A DNA stretch of 5,754 bases from contig CALHGI010000244.1 of NCBI GenBank assembly GCA_938029995.1, positions 1 through 5,754 of the forward strand. The letters run 5' to 3'. The position numbers and the translations under genes were made by a program. Each line of letters begins with the position of its first letter. Within the stretch, counting starts at the first letter, position 1. This DNA comes from an uncultured cyanobacterium. GTDB lineage: Bacteria; Cyanobacteriota; Cyanobacteriia; Phormidesmidales; Phormidesmidaceae. Below are positions 5,370-5,754 of the stretch, one piece after another. The notes under the pieces were generated by a model. That model was not told where the DNA came from, ran no database searches, and worked only from the letters and a program-made list of their open reading frames with translations.

Positions 5370-5754
5370 ATGGGACAAAAACTGACAGTTCTTGTGTTGT
5401 TAAGTACTGTGCTCAACTTGGTGACAGGGGCGACGGCAAAGGCCAGTGGCTTGAATGACCTGTCAGCATCAAACCCTATCGGCACCTCCCTATCGGCACC
5501 GCTTGAGCCAATCACAGAAACGGGGCCCATAGAAACGGGGCCCACAGAAATGGAGCCCATGGAAATGGGGCTTCAATCCTCCAATAGGCCTGAAGTATCC
5601 CCTACGGTCCATGGGCCTACCGCCTCTGTCGTCTCCCCTGGAGCAGTTGAACAGACCGATATTGATCAGACCGAGGGGATACCTTTAGCTGCCGCTATTC
5701 AGCCAGAGGAAATAGGTGGCGCGCGTCAATCGGGCATTGTTCTAGGGCAGGTAC
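5370..5754 (+). CDS. Exported protein of unknown function, N-terminal part (gene continues past the window)
   Basis: The frame is open from the ATG at 5370 to the window end, 128 codons plus one base. Seen: a Sec-type signal peptide, with basic K4, a hydrophobic core from about 5 to 20, and the c-region ATAKA giving a likely signal peptidase I cut between A25 and S26. There is no cysteine near the cut, so it is not a lipoprotein. The rest is a low-complexity Pro/Glu/Thr/Ser-rich region with no cysteines, including four imperfect 5-residue repeats (ETGPI, ETGPT, EMEPM, EMGLQ; residues 50-69). The segment looks like a flexible linker before a folded domain that would begin near or after the window edge. 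Periplasmic, outer-membrane or surface location is inferred. The family cannot be named from this part; cyanobacterial outer-membrane transporters and secreted enzymes with linkers are both possible. Confidence 0.7.
   Translation, partial: MGQKLTVLVLLSTVLNLVTGATAKASGLNDLSASNPIGTSLSAPLEPITETGPIETGPTEMEPMEMGLQSSNRPEVSPTVHGPTASVVSPGAVEQTDIDQTEGIPLAAAIQPEEIGGARQSGIVLGQV
5474..5500 (+). repeat. 13-bp direct repeat with 14-bp period
   Basis: CCCTATCGGCACC occurs at 5474-5486 and 5488-5500, separated by a single T. The 14-bp period is not a multiple of three, so the two copies are read in different frames (PIGT then SLSAP). It sits in the linker of the exported-protein gene. Confidence 0.75.
5517..5576 (+). 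repeat. Four degenerate 15-bp tandem repeats
   Basis: Units start at 5517, 5532, 5547 and 5562. Units 1 and 2 differ at a single base, units 3 and 4 are more diverged. The in-frame period encodes the pentapeptide pattern E-T/M-G/E-P-x. It lies inside the exported-protein gene and suggests expansion by slippage. Confidence 0.8.

Noticed and set aside
5351..5560. Minus-strand 69-codon frame with MGSISVGPVSMGPVSV repeats.
   Set aside because: It is the reverse reading of the 15-bp tandem repeat inside the exported-protein gene, whose own frame has a strong ribosome site and signal peptide.

Overview
The window looks like chromosomal DNA from a cyanobacterium. The evidence is a CcsA/Ycf5-type cytochrome c maturation protein, a DUF1997 protein, a cyanobacterial-style DUF362 protein, a Tic62/Ycf39-like NAD(P)-binding protein, a dihydropteroate synthase with the DIGGQSTRPGA variant, and one HIP1 octamer (GCGATCGC). 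The genus cannot be fixed by eye; a moderate-GC filamentous or Leptolyngbya-like lineage is a guess. I see no mobile element, phage gene, CRISPR array, tRNA or rRNA.

Layout from left to right: ccsA (48-1034, +) runs towards a small NAD(P)-binding SDR-like gene (1146-1805, -), with about 110 bp of GC-rich sequence between the two stops. A gap of about 490 bp (1806-2294) separates the divergent SDR-like and DUF1997 genes. DUF1997 (2295-2969, +) converges on DUF362 (2966-3808, -), and the stop codons overlap. DUF362 is in turn divergent from folP (3807-4898, +), and the two longest credible start codons share the tetramer CATG. A second gap of about 470 bp (4899-5369) holds dyads, a possible 19-codon ORF and a hairpin. 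Last comes the 5' part of a gene for an exported protein (5370 onward, +) that runs off the window.

Functionally this is mostly housekeeping: heme delivery for c-type cytochromes of photosynthesis and respiration (ccsA), folate synthesis (folP), and three conserved proteins of unproven function that are typical of cyanobacteria and plastids. The genes do not form one pathway. Alternating strands imply separate transcription units.

I do not see a convincing new multi-gene system. The points most worth a second look are the roughly 84-residue N-terminal extension on FolP, the DUF362 gene wedged with overlaps at both ends, the ATATCAAA repeats plus a 12-bp palindrome downstream of folP, the short ORF and hairpin before the exported protein, and the repeat-bearing N-terminus of that protein.
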